This document shows, piece after piece, positions 25,953-34,015 of a stretch of 64,000 nt of DNA. The stretch's first letter is position 1. Each line of letters starts with the position of its first letter. Location of the stretch: contig NZ_JQCR01000003.1 in the NCBI RefSeq assembly GCF_000757885.1, forward strand, positions 682,001-746,000. The letters are read 5' to 3'. The notes under the pieces were generated by a model that did no database searches, was not told the DNA's origin, and saw only the letters and a list, made by a program, of their open reading frames with translations. The translations under genes and the position numbers were made by a program. Source of the stretch: Paenibacillus wynnii (GTDB lineage Bacteria; Bacillota; Bacilli; Paenibacillales; Paenibacillaceae).

Positions 25953-26390
25953 ATGCGGATCAAGATCTGGTTTGAAAAGTTACTCATGAAAAAGCAAAAA
26001 AGAAGTGTTCCAGATTTAAGACCCTCGTTTTTACTTCCACATAAAGGCGGTGAGGTATGGGTTTCCTGTCTAGATAACCTTGGAAGCGATATTGAATTGA
26101 TTATGAATAAGATTTCTAAAAATGAAGAAGCCATAATTCATCCCAATAAAAGGTCGCGAGTTTTATATCATTTAGATGGAACGGAAATTAATGATAGAAT
26201 TGTAGAAATAATCGGTGAGAACATTATAAGGATGAGAATGAATATATATAAATTGGCTATTGTTGGAGTGTCAAAAAAAGGAGAGCGAAAGATTAACAAA
26301 GAATTACTAAAAAGAAATTCGATTAAGTTAAGGCCCAAGTATTTTTTGAGCATGGATAATGCAAAAGATTGGCTAGTAAGTGAGAAGTAA
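25953..26390 (+). CDS. Hypothetical basic protein
   Basis: A 145-residue basic protein (MRIKIWFEKLLMKKQKR at the start). No family is recognised. TAGGAG is placed just upstream (ATATAGGAGACC). It follows the first copy of the intergenic repeat. Confidence 0.5.
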   Translation: MRIKIWFEKLLMKKQKRSVPDLRPSFLLPHKGGEVWVSCLDNLGSDIELIMNKISKNEEAIIHPNKRSRVLYHLDGTEINDRIVEIIGENIIRMRMNIYKLAIVGVSKKGERKINKELLKRNSIKLRPKYFLSMDNAKDWLVSEK

Positions 26391-26397
26391 TAAAAAG

Positions 26398-26565
26398 ATG
26401 ATAGCAGTATCAGAGAAGACCACTACAGCATTATTTATTGAGGATATAAAATTATCAATAATGGAAGGAATCTTTTTCCCAATAAAACTTTTTGTTCATA
26501 ATGTTATTAAGGACGAAGAATTAGTATTGAAATCAATAAATGCTTATAAGACTTTTTGGGGATAA
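26398..26565 (+). CDS. Possible small hypothetical protein
   Basis: A 55-residue reading frame (MIAVSEKTTTALFIED at the start) directly downstream of the previous gene with no convincing ribosome site. It may be a small cistron or the end of a decayed gene. Confidence 0.3.
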   Translation: MIAVSEKTTTALFIEDIKLSIMEGIFFPIKLFVHNVIKDEELVLKSINAYKTFWG

Positions 26566-26662
26566 CTCGAAGAAGTGCTTGAACATTGCCTAACACCGCC
26601 TAAGCGCATTACCGCAGCGAACCTGAAGGGCCTTGATCGGTGGAGCGTCGGAATGCAACTTA

Positions 26663-26944
26663 TTAACCTTTACTTCGATTGGAAGTTTTGTATTTTTTTC
26701 CTTCGCTGTCATAAGTAATCCATTCACCAACAGGCTCGCCAATGTCAAAATAACCAGAACGTTTTAGTGTCCCATCGGAACGATACCATTCCCAGTAGCC
26801 AGTCGGAGTATCATCAATTATTTTTCCCTTTGACCAAATTGTTTTTCCGTTTGCGTGATACTTGATTGTATAACCATCAATCACTTCAAGTTTCTTTTCC
26901 TTGACACCGTTTGGGTGTAAAAAGTCACATTTTTCATTTTCCAC
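26663..26944 (-). CDS. MORN/YwqK-type antitoxin-like repeat protein
   Basis: This 93-residue protein consists of tandem ~22-residue MORN-like repeats (IKYHANGKTIWSKGKI; GYWEWYRSDGTLKRSGYF; GEWITYDSEGKKYKT), the pattern annotated in YwqK antitoxin-like proteins. No toxin gene is seen next to it. It is the only minus-strand gene in the AT-rich tract, which suggests it arrived with its own promoter. GGAGGTAAG lies upstream of its ATG on that strand. Confidence 0.7.
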   Translation of the reverse strand: MENEKCDFLHPNGVKEKKLEVIDGYTIKYHANGKTIWSKGKIIDDTPTGYWEWYRSDGTLKRSGYFDIGEPVGEWITYDSEGKKYKTSNRSKG

Positions 26945-27040
26945 GACTTACCTCCGAAAATCAGATTTTTAGATAATTATATCTTATTTCAATGGATAAC
27001 CCAAAATACTTCTAACCATTTTTAGGGAGGTCCAATCATT

Positions 27041-27588
27041 ATGAATAATATCTGGTCTAGTCAAATTCAAGGTCCAAAGATTTTAGATCTATCGCGAGAA
27101 CTAAGGTTTAGAGATGATCGGAAAGAGATTTTCATGAAGTCCTTGGGGTTACTATAGGGTTTTCTAACATTGAATATTTGTACGGTGATATTTTGAAGAT
27201 ACCTCTTGAATCTGATAGTGTTGATGCCTGTACATCTCATACAGTTATTGAACATGTTCCGAATTATGATTTCTTGCTTGAACAGAAGCGCATTTGTAGA
27301 TCAGGTGGGATAGTTTCGGTTATGAGTGCACGACCTGACAAAATGATTAAATCCGAGCCTTCATCGATTCCTCCAATTTCGGAACGAGAGAAAGAATTGT
27401 GGGAGCCGATAAATCAAACATGGTTAAAGAAAGACCAGGAAAGAGGAATAGGTTCTTATGCCATGGAGCCATCTCAATTCCCGTATTTATTTGAACAACT
27501 TGGATTTATAGATATAGAAATTGATTCAATATCTCTACCGGTAGTAATTGATAATTCGAGTATTACTCTTGACATACTAGAGAACTAG
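27041..27588 (+). pseudogene. SAM methyltransferase with internal deletion and frameshift
   Basis: A strong ribosome site (AGGGAGG) and ATG open SELRFRDDRKEIFMKSLGL-like sequence (ending SLGLL, TAG). Another frame resumes at GFSNIEYLYGDILKIPL and runs through TSHTVIEHVPNYDFLLEQKR and CRSGGIVSVM to a normal C-terminus. In the intact family about 35-45 residues containing the glycine-rich SAM-binding motif I lie between these two blocks. They are missing, so the gene cannot encode an active enzyme. Confidence 0.85.
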
Positions 27589-27751
27589 AATTACTAATAA
27601 ATAATCGTTTTGAGAAGCGAAAAGTTATGGTAATAAATAATGATAAGATATGGGACTTCCAAATACATATTCTTTTAATTGCTAGAGGAAGAAAACCTTA
27701 ATTCCACTGGCAGGTCCCTCGGACCGGCAGTTGGCCACCTTAAGTTGTGAG

Positions 27752-27771
27752 GGTTCGTGAATACAACAATG
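27752..27771 (+). repeat. Intergenic repeat element, copy 2
   Basis: GGTTCGTGAATACAACAATG lies 43 bases before the start codon at 27815. It matches copy 1 at 17 of 20 positions. GTTGT upstream can pair with ACAAC inside the element and TTC with GAA, forming a small imperfect hairpin. The preceding stretch 27700-27750 is GC-richer than its surroundings. Confidence 0.5.
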
Positions 27772-27814
27772 GTATGCGATAATTACTGCAATTCAGAGAG
27801 GAGATTATCGAGAG

Positions 27815-28286
27815 ATGGACAATTCACGTTTTCCCATTGGTCAATTCAAACCAATAATAAATATCGATGAAGATGGAAGAATCAATCTAATCAATCAAAT
27901 TTCAGATATTACTAAAGTACTAAGAAATATAACGAAAGAACTTGGACCTGATCAGCTTAATATTCCTTATCGTCAAGATGGATGGTCTATAAAACAAATC
28001 GTACACCATATAGCCGATAATGATATGAACGCTTATTTAAGATTTATGGGCAGAATTAATTGACTACATGAATTTACCTATCGAGAACTCTCTTGCTTTA
28101 ATTGAAACACTTCATAACCGGTTCGCTGTTCTACTTACTGGTTTAAAGCCGGACGATTTTAGTAGAAAATTAAAAACCCAAGTTTTGGGGAGTAATACAT
28201 TAGATCTTGCCCTTCAAAGATTTGTATGGCATAACCGACATCATATTGCTCAAATAGAATCTCTAATAAAGAATAAAGGATGGTAA
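27815..28286 (+). pseudogene. YfiT/DinB-type metal hydrolase with internal deletion
   Basis: The N-terminal block (SRFPIGQFKPI ... YRQDGWSIKQIVHHIADNDMNAYLRF, with the first metal-ligand His) ends at TGA 28061. The C-terminal block (NSLALIETLHNRF ... WHNRHHIAQIESL, with the His-x3-His ligands) continues in another frame. About 25 residues that join them in YfiT-like proteins are absent. The ribosome site GAGAGGAG is intact. The adjacent gene at 27041 is damaged in the same way. Confidence 0.8.
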
Positions 28287-28301
28287 ATGAGGAGGAAAGT
28301 A

Positions 28302-28730
28302 GTGAACAATACCATAGCGAATCTGGGCGTTGCAGCCGTATTTGATGGATACCCACCAGCGCTGCACCGCAGGCTCATGCAGTTGCGTCAGTTGATCTTC
28401 GAAACTGCAGAAGAAATCGACGGGGTGGGCAAACTGGAAGAGGAACTCAGGTGGGGTCAACCTTCATACATTACCTCAGAATCGAAGAGTGGAAGCATGA
28501 TCCGAATCGATCGATGGAAATCCAGCCACACGCAATATGCCATGTATTTTCATTGCCAAACGACCCTGGTAGATACATTCCGAACTGTCTTTCCGAACGA
28601 GTTCAGATACGAAGGGAATCGGGCGATCATATTTGACGAGGACGATGATGTTCCTGTTGAAGCGCTCAAGACCTGCATCGCATGGGCTCTTACCTATCAC
28701 AGCGGCAAACGCACCAGTAGAGGGAAATGA
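28302..28730 (+). CDS. DUF1801 domain protein
   Basis: The 142-residue protein matches DUF1801 (YdhG-like fold): YPPALHRRLMQLRQLIFETA at the start, then LEEELRWGQPSYIT and MYFHCQTTLVDTFR. Function of the family is unknown. GTG at 28302 is six bases after GGAGG; an ATG at 28287 is the alternative. The gene is GC-richer than its neighbours. Sequence 28731-28908 holds no gene I can support. Confidence 0.8.
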   Translation: MNNTIANLGVAAVFDGYPPALHRRLMQLRQLIFETAEEIDGVGKLEEELRWGQPSYITSESKSGSMIRIDRWKSSHTQYAMYFHCQTTLVDTFRTVFPNEFRYEGNRAIIFDEDDDVPVEALKTCIAWALTYHSGKRTSRGK

Positions 28731-28908
28731 GTAATGTGCGAGATAACGGCGGAGCGGAATGCTGAGTTCAAGCAGCGTAAAGCAGGTTCATAACACTTAA
28801 TGGATTTAAACTTGATTGAGATTCCGAGCAAGACTATTTAGCTGTGGACAACACTGCACTGACTAAATTCGTCGGACCTTATTAAAGATTATATTTAGGA
28901 GGCTGAAT

Positions 28909-29316
28909 ATGAGTGATCCCAAACATATTATTACTGCAGGAGCCATAGTCATGAATGATCGGGAAGAAATCTTATTAATCAAAGGTCCACGTAGAGGTTG
29001 GGAACCACCTGGAGGGCGAGTTGAGATAGGAGAATCTATAAGAGATGCAGCGATCAGAGAGACAAAAGAAGAATCCGGGATTGATATAGAAATAATAAAC
29101 TTTTGTGGGATATTTCAGAATGTTACGGGCTCTATTTGTAGCACTCTATTTTTTGGGAAACCGATTGGAGGAGAACTCACGACATCGGTCGAGAGTCTAG
29201 AAGTTGGATTCTTCCCTTTAAGTGAGGCATTAGAAATGGTGACATGGAAAAGCTTTAGGCAAAGAATTGAATACAGTTTAAATCCTGAATCACAACCGTT
29301 TTATATAGAATTTTAA
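28909..29316 (+). CDS. Nudix hydrolase
   Basis: This 135-residue protein has a complete Nudix box: GGRVEIGESIRDA followed by REtkEEsG (residues ~37-59, pattern GX5EX7REUXEEXGU). These enzymes hydrolyse nucleoside diphosphates linked to another moiety; the substrate is not predictable. AGGAGG precedes the ATG. One of three intact Nudix genes in the tract. Confidence 0.88.
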   Translation: MSDPKHIITAGAIVMNDREEILLIKGPRRGWEPPGGRVEIGESIRDAAIRETKEESGIDIEIINFCGIFQNVTGSICSTLFFGKPIGGELTTSVESLEVGFFPLSEALEMVTWKSFRQRIEYSLNPESQPFYIEF

Positions 29317-29468
29317 GACATACGTGATGAATGCGATACGTTATTTGATGGATATCAGAAATTTTCTTCAATGATGGGGATCGTCTAAACGAGTATTTAA
29401 GATTAATACCAGTTGAGTTCTTGAGTAACGTATACTAAAACGATTAATAGATGACTCCAAAAGTATTG

Positions 29469-29506
29469 GAGCCTTGGAGGTCGAAATACCTTGAGGCTCT
29501 TTTTTA
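29469..29506 (+). terminator. Rho-independent terminator
   Basis: GAGCCT pairs with AGGCTC, with an inner GGAGG/CCTT pairing, followed by seven T. It stands alone between 29317 and 29585, a stretch without a supported gene. Confidence 0.75.
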
Positions 29507-29585
29507 TTCCCAATATTTAGAATGGTCGGTATACTGGAGGAGGAAATGAGATGGGGATTCGGCTAGAAATGCGGAGGAGAATTTT

Positions 29586-30113
29586 ATGAAATATCTTACA
29601 CTTTTGATTTCTATTATTGTTATCCTTGCTGGATGTTCCAATAGCGATCAACAAACAAAGAATAATAGACTTGAAATGAAAAAAGTTCAAGAGTGTACAT
29701 CGATTTCTGGATTGGTTGATAATACAATTAAATCAGTCGAAGAAAGCATGTATCGTTCCAATACAGGAAAAGTTCAACCAGAACTTATAAATGTTTACTT
29801 TGAAAAGCCTGATTTAGATAACATTCTCGATTGGTTAAGCGAGGCAGGAAATGAAATTACAACTGCTCCTACATCGACCAAGTCAATATTGATTTATAGT
29901 TTTAGTTATGAAGAAAAAGGCAAGAGTGAGACTCAGAAGCGCCTTGCTTATGTAATTGATAATAATAACTATGTTTTCTTACATGTGATATCAGATCAAA
30001 TGAATCGGATGATAAATAGCTTTGAATCATTTAGTAATGAAGATTTGAATTTAATAAAAAATAAAATAGGTAATGAAAACTGGTATAAGGCAAGAGCGTT
30101 AAACATTAGATGA
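29586..30113 (+). CDS. Hypothetical lipoprotein
   Basis: The 175-residue product has a lipoprotein signal peptide (MKYLTLLISIIVILAGCSNS; lipobox LAGC, Cys at about 17). The mature part is acidic and unrecognised. GGAGGAG precedes the ATG. It is probably anchored on the outer face of the membrane. Confidence 0.7.
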   Translation: MKYLTLLISIIVILAGCSNSDQQTKNNRLEMKKVQECTSISGLVDNTIKSVEESMYRSNTGKVQPELINVYFEKPDLDNILDWLSEAGNEITTAPTSTKSILIYSFSYEEKGKSETQKRLAYVIDNNNYVFLHVISDQMNRMINSFESFSNEDLNLIKNKIGNENWYKARALNIR

Positions 30114-30157
30114 AAGCTGAAGCAAATAGTGAGAATAATACTAAATTTATTTAAGAT

Positions 30158-30422
30158 GGGATTGATCAGACGTTTATGTATCAGTTAAGTGAAGCAGCAT
30201 CAAGTTTTGGAAAGGGACTTACTGAAGGGGATAATAGTAATTATGTTGATTTAATAGACATAGGGCTTGATAATTTCTACAAAGCAATGTTGAACACAGA
30301 TAACAAAGAAAAAATAATATAATAATGCTGAACATATAAAAAATATCTTCACGAAACTAAATTTAGATCCCACTGATTTACAAACCACAAAAGAATTAAT
30401 TACCTGTATGGAGAGTTTATAA
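30158..30422 (+). pseudogene. Remnant of a small helical-protein gene
   Basis: The frame DGIDQTFMYQLSEAASSFGKG continues to NTDNKEKII and two stop codons near 30320, then resumes one frame over as NAEHIKNIFTKLNLDPTDL to a stop at 30420-30422. The two pieces together look like one decayed gene of about 85 residues. Family unknown. Confidence 0.5.
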
Positions 30423-30527
30423 ATAAAGAAAAATCTGCATTGTAATTTAGTTAGGTTCAGAATATAAGTCATATTATAAATACAACAATGTTTAGGAAAT
30501 ACAGCAAGTATGTTTGGAGGACAGATA

Positions 30528-31040
30528 ATGGTTAAGAAATATAGTTTCTTACTCGCAATATGCTTTGCGTTGTTATTGATATCAAATACACATCTTAATT
30601 ATACCTTCGGTGATACATTGTTTAGTTATTTGGGTATATCACCATGGACAGAAGGGGGAAAATCAGGATTTCACTTGCCTGTAATACTGGGATTAATAAT
30701 CTTAGTTATCGGCATTCTAGGAACGATCAAACCTTTTGGAAGAGAAAGAAATGAGATTCAAGAGTTTATTGACTATGTAATCTATATTGATCTTGAACCG
30801 GAAATTGCACTGGGAAGAAGAATTTATGATTTAGTTACTTTTTTGAGGAGTGATTCAACAGTTTTAATAAACATGTTGGATCATTTTTTGTATGATTATT
30901 TAAATAATGGTATTAGAGAGATGTATATTGAAATCGGTAAGAGAGTAAGAGATAACTGTGATTTAATAATAAATGGTAACAGTAAGTTGCAAGATAACAT
31001 AGAGATTATATTAAAAAAGATAAGGGAAATAAATGGGTAA
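30528..31040 (+). CDS. Hypothetical two-helix membrane protein
   Basis: A 170-residue protein with two N-terminal hydrophobic segments and a helical cytosolic C-terminus. ATG at 30528 is seven bases after TGGAGG; the upstream in-frame ATG at 30510 overlaps the ribosome site. Function unknown. Confidence 0.6.
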   Translation: MVKKYSFLLAICFALLLISNTHLNYTFGDTLFSYLGISPWTEGGKSGFHLPVILGLIILVIGILGTIKPFGRERNEIQEFIDYVIYIDLEPEIALGRRIYDLVTFLRSDSTVLINMLDHFLYDYLNNGIREMYIEIGKRVRDNCDLIINGNSKLQDNIEIILKKIREING

Positions 31041-31091
31041 TAATAGTATAATAAGGAAGAGGGTGAGGTCAGCTAACACCGTAATCACTAA

Positions 31092-31111
31092 GGTTCATAA
31101 AAACAACAATA
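31092..31111 (+). repeat. Intergenic repeat element, copy 3
   Basis: GGTTCATAAAAACAACAATA lies 55 bases before the start codon at 31167 and matches copy 2 at 16 of 20 positions. Nineteen bases before it is CTAACACCG (31073-31081), a 9-mer also present at 26590-26598 in another intergenic region. Confidence 0.45.
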
Positions 31112-31166
31112 TTACTCGGATATACATAGAAAATCGTAAATTCAAGATCTGAAATGAGGGTTCTTA

Positions 31167-31592
31167 ATGAAATGGAAATTGAATACGAACTTGTTACTTT
31201 TGATCTTTTGTTCCATTATATTTTCGTTGATGTTGAGCAATGATCAGTCAGAAGCGCTTTACTACAAAATTGGAATTAATAATTATTATGGTTCCTTATT
31301 TTTAGATGTTTTAATTAATTTTTCATTAGCTCTTATAGTAGTTAAGGTTGTTTCGAGACTTAAGTTTTTTAAACACTACCGTACATTTATCATGAATCAT
31401 TTTAGCCTAAGAGCAGGGAAATATATCTCCTGTATAGTTTATTTATTATTACTCTTTTTGTTGATTCTTCCTATAGTGCTGCTAGTTGAGCCTGATTATG
31501 TTGTGGATTTCTTAGTTTATCATATGTTGTTTGTATCGATTTTTTTTATAGACAGTTTAATGAACTCAGAAACAATCAAAAGTTATAAATAA
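31167..31592 (+). CDS. Hypothetical four-helix membrane protein
   Basis: A 141-residue protein with about four transmembrane segments and little else. A weak GAGGG site lies before the ATG. It precedes two small genes with short spacing and may be co-transcribed with them. Confidence 0.55.
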   Translation: MKWKLNTNLLLLIFCSIIFSLMLSNDQSEALYYKIGINNYYGSLFLDVLINFSLALIVVKVVSRLKFFKHYRTFIMNHFSLRAGKYISCIVYLLLLFLLILPIVLLVEPDYVVDFLVYHMLFVSIFFIDSLMNSETIKSYK

Positions 31593-31612
31593 GGGGAAAA
31601 GGACTGATTAAT

Positions 31613-31819
31613 ATGGAAAAATGGGAGTACAAAACTTTGAAGTTTAAGACCGGTGGATTTTTAGGTGGAAAAATTGATGAATATGAATTTCAAGAGGAAC
31701 TGAATATTCATGGAGATGAAGGATGGGAGCTTATTTCCTGCTTTGATACAACTCAATCACAAGGTACTTCTAGGGATATAATCGTTGTTTTTAAGAGAAG
31801 AAAGATGGTACAAATGTGA
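31613..31819 (+). CDS. DUF4177-like small protein
   Basis: The 68-residue protein starts KWEYKTLKFKTGGFLGGK and contains LNIHGDEGWELIS and a final VVFKRRK. This is the DUF4177 pattern (W-E-Y-K...L...G-x-E-G-W-E-L). Function unknown. The stop overlaps the next start (GTGA). Confidence 0.75.
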   Translation: MEKWEYKTLKFKTGGFLGGKIDEYEFQEELNIHGDEGWELISCFDTTQSQGTSRDIIVVFKRRKMVQM

Positions 31820-32175
31820 AAATCATCAACAAAATCATAGTACCCGTATTCATTTGTTTATGTTGTTCGCCATTCATTTTTGTAGCAATGTATCTAGATT
31901 ATTTTTATCAGGTTTCCTACTTTTATTTAATAGCCATTCTAGTTCCAATATTCTTTCTGAGACGTTACAAACACTTGATATTACTCTTTATTTTATCTTG
32001 TGTAGTATCTAGTTTACTGGCGCATAATTATATTCCGAGTACTGAAACCTTCTTTAAACCCTTTGATCAAACCCTAGAGCTTTTGGTTGTTATAGAAGCT
32101 GTTATTTTTGGGATTTTCCAAGTATTGCTCTTACGTTTAATGAAGTTTCTTTGGAGAGGAAAAAGTTCTTCATGA
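31816..32175 (+). CDS. Hypothetical four-helix membrane protein
   Basis: The 119-residue product has about four transmembrane helices. It starts with GTG overlapping the DUF4177 stop by four bases and itself overlaps the next methyltransferase start, so these three genes look translationally coupled. Function unknown. Confidence 0.6.
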   Translation: MKIINKIIVPVFICLCCSPFIFVAMYLDYFYQVSYFYLIAILVPIFFLRRYKHLILLFILSCVVSSLLAHNYIPSTETFFKPFDQTLELLVVIEAVIFGIFQVLLLRLMKFLWRGKSSS

Positions 32176-32774
32176 AGATCACCAGCACACTTGAACATTA
32201 TGAATTACTCATTGATGAGGGAAATGATCCAGCACAAGACCCCCCAGCGTTACAGACATACATGAGCAGATGGGATGGACCTATATTTTTCAATTCCTTG
32301 ATTCCTAAACATAAAGTAGTACTGGATATTGGAGTTGGCACCGGAAGAATAGCAAGAGAAGTATTAAAGATGGATTGTAAGTTCCTAGTGGGTATTGATA
32401 TTTCACCGAAGACTTTAGATCGGGCCCGATCAAACCTAAGTCAGTACGCGAACGTTGAGTTAGTAAATAGCGATATTAATCATTTTATTCGTCCCAATAC
32501 GTTTGACGCTGCTTATAGTGTACTGACCTTTTTACATATTGAAGATAAGGAAAAGGCGCTTTTTAACATTTACAGTTCACTTAAGAATAACGGGACTATT
32601 GTTCTATCCGTCAGTAAAGATGAAGAATGGCTCGAGTGCAACGATAGAAAAATAAAGCTATATCCAATTAAAGTAGAAGAATATATTCATTTATTACAAT
32701 TGGTCGGATTTGAGATTGAATCTATTCAGGAGACCGAAAGTAAATATGCAACAATAATTAAAGGGAAGAAGTAA
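32172..32774 (+). CDS. Class I SAM-dependent methyltransferase (paralogue of 18432-19034)
   Basis: A 200-residue methyltransferase with motif I IGVGTGRIAREVL, GIDISPKTLDRAR and LTFLHIEDKEKAL. ATG at 32172 follows GGAGAGGAAAAAG. It shares long identical blocks with the protein at 18432-19034 but differs throughout, so the two are old or independently acquired paralogues rather than a recent tandem copy. Substrate unknown. Confidence 0.83.
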   Translation: MKITSTLEHYELLIDEGNDPAQDPPALQTYMSRWDGPIFFNSLIPKHKVVLDIGVGTGRIAREVLKMDCKFLVGIDISPKTLDRARSNLSQYANVELVNSDINHFIRPNTFDAAYSVLTFLHIEDKEKALFNIYSSLKNNGTIVLSVSKDEEWLECNDRKIKLYPIKVEEYIHLLQLVGFEIESIQETESKYATIIKGKK

Positions 32775-32796
32775 ACTAACGATTTGGAGGTAAATA

Positions 32797-33234
32797 ATGA
32801 AAATTAATTGGTTTACAACATATCAAATACCTGATGAATTGGTTACCTTCGCCGTAATATTAGCAAAATATAATAAAGACTATGTAATCATCAAAAACCG
32901 AAACCGTGGTGGATGGGAGATTCCCGGTGGAAGAAGAGAAGAAGGGGAAACCATACAACAAACAGCTTGTCGGGAGCTTTATGAGGAGACGGGAGCAGTT
33001 AAATTCAATACCGCCCCATATGGAATATATTCCTATAATGATACATACGGAATGGCATTTGTTGCTGAAGTAGTTGAGATTGAAAAACTGCCCGATTTTG
33101 AAATAGAAGAAATAAAATTTGTTGAAGTACTACCACGAAACTTAAATTTCGGAATTTTGTTTCATCATTTGACCGAAAAGCTTGAGGAGGTAAAGAGCAA
33201 ATTGGATTGGCAATCTGTTCATATGAAAAATTGA
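32797..33234 (+). CDS. Nudix hydrolase
   Basis: The 145-residue protein has the Nudix box GGRREEGETIQQTACRELYE followed by ETG (about residues 43-65). Its N-terminus, with NRNRGGWEIPGG, resembles 8-oxo-dGTP-diphosphatase-like (YtkD/MutT) members, but the substrate is unproven. TTGGAGG precedes the ATG. Confidence 0.87.
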   Translation: MKINWFTTYQIPDELVTFAVILAKYNKDYVIIKNRNRGGWEIPGGRREEGETIQQTACRELYEETGAVKFNTAPYGIYSYNDTYGMAFVAEVVEIEKLPDFEIEEIKFVEVLPRNLNFGILFHHLTEKLEEVKSKLDWQSVHMKN

Positions 33235-33253
33235 AAAATAGGAGTTATTGAAC

Positions 33254-33676
33254 ATGGTTCAATCCATAGTGCACATTGCTCTAGTAGTGAAGGATTACGA
33301 TGAGGCAATAGATTTTTATACAAAGAAGCTTAATTTTATCTTAATTGAAGATACTTATCAGCCAGAACAAGATAAACGATGGGTAGTAGTGTCACCTCCA
33401 GGTTCAGTTGGTACAACAATATTACTTGCAAGAGCATCTAATTTGGATCAAGAAGAATTTATAGGGAACCAGTCAGGCGGTAGAGTTTTTTTGTTTTTAA
33501 ACACTGATGATTTTTGGAGAGATTACAACGATATGATTTCAAAAGGAGTAGAATTTGTAAGAGAACCCAAAGAACAATCGTATGGCATGGTCGCAGTATT
33601 TAAAGATTTATATGGTAACCTATGGGATTTACTAGAACTGAAAGAAGATCATCCAATGATGAATCGAAGTAAGTAG
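33254..33676 (+). CDS. VOC (glyoxalase/bleomycin-resistance fold) protein
   Basis: The 140-residue protein begins IVHIALVVKDYDEAIDFYTK and contains a second beta-alpha-beta repeat ending FKDLYGNLWDLLEL, the VOC-family pattern with metal-ligand candidates His8 and Glu near the C-terminus. Members include lactoylglutathione lyases, dioxygenases and antibiotic-binding proteins. The ATG at 33254 is chosen because AGGAG lies 8 bases upstream. Confidence 0.83.
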   Translation: MVQSIVHIALVVKDYDEAIDFYTKKLNFILIEDTYQPEQDKRWVVVSPPGSVGTTILLARASNLDQEEFIGNQSGGRVFLFLNTDDFWRDYNDMISKGVEFVREPKEQSYGMVAVFKDLYGNLWDLLELKEDHPMMNRSK

Positions 33677-33777
33677 TGCTATGACAATGACAAAGAAAAA
33701 ATAGCGTTGTCTTCTTTATCATTAATGAAGGTTGTGTCCTGGATGACGGAGCTAGAAAATAAGTTGGGCTATAGTGG

Positions 33778-34002
33778 ATGGTGTGTAAGTTGCTAAACGA
33801 TGAGGTTGACTGGTCTTTAGGATCAGATCAAGAAATAGACAAACTAATTCAAAAAGAGAAGTCTAGAAGTAAAACAACATTAGCAATGTTAGGGTGTCTA
33901 GGTTTAATTGTTCTTACTCCATTAATTATCATTATTAACCTCAAAAGCATCTTAATGTATTTGTTTCATTATTTAGTGGATTTCATAAATGGATTACTCT
34001 AG
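33778..34002 (+). CDS. Small membrane protein (intact copy of 18151-18385)
   Basis: The 74-residue protein has a charged N-terminus (DQEIDKLIQKEKSRSK) and one or two hydrophobic helices (LGCLGLIVLTPLIIIINL). It matches the frameshifted remnant at 18151-18385. The ribosome site is weak. It overlaps or abuts the following signal-peptidase gene. Function unknown. Confidence 0.55.
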   Translation: MVCKLLNDEVDWSLGSDQEIDKLIQKEKSRSKTTLAMLGCLGLIVLTPLIIIINLKSILMYLFHYLVDFINGLL

Positions 34003-34015
34003 AAGGATGTGGAAT

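Noticed and set aside
26585..26650. attC-like (integron) site suggested by GCCTAAC followed by GC-rich sequence
   Set aside because: A matching GTTRRRY core is not found downstream and no paired L/R arms could be drawn. No integron integrase is present in the window. The motif is noted only as part of the repeat question.
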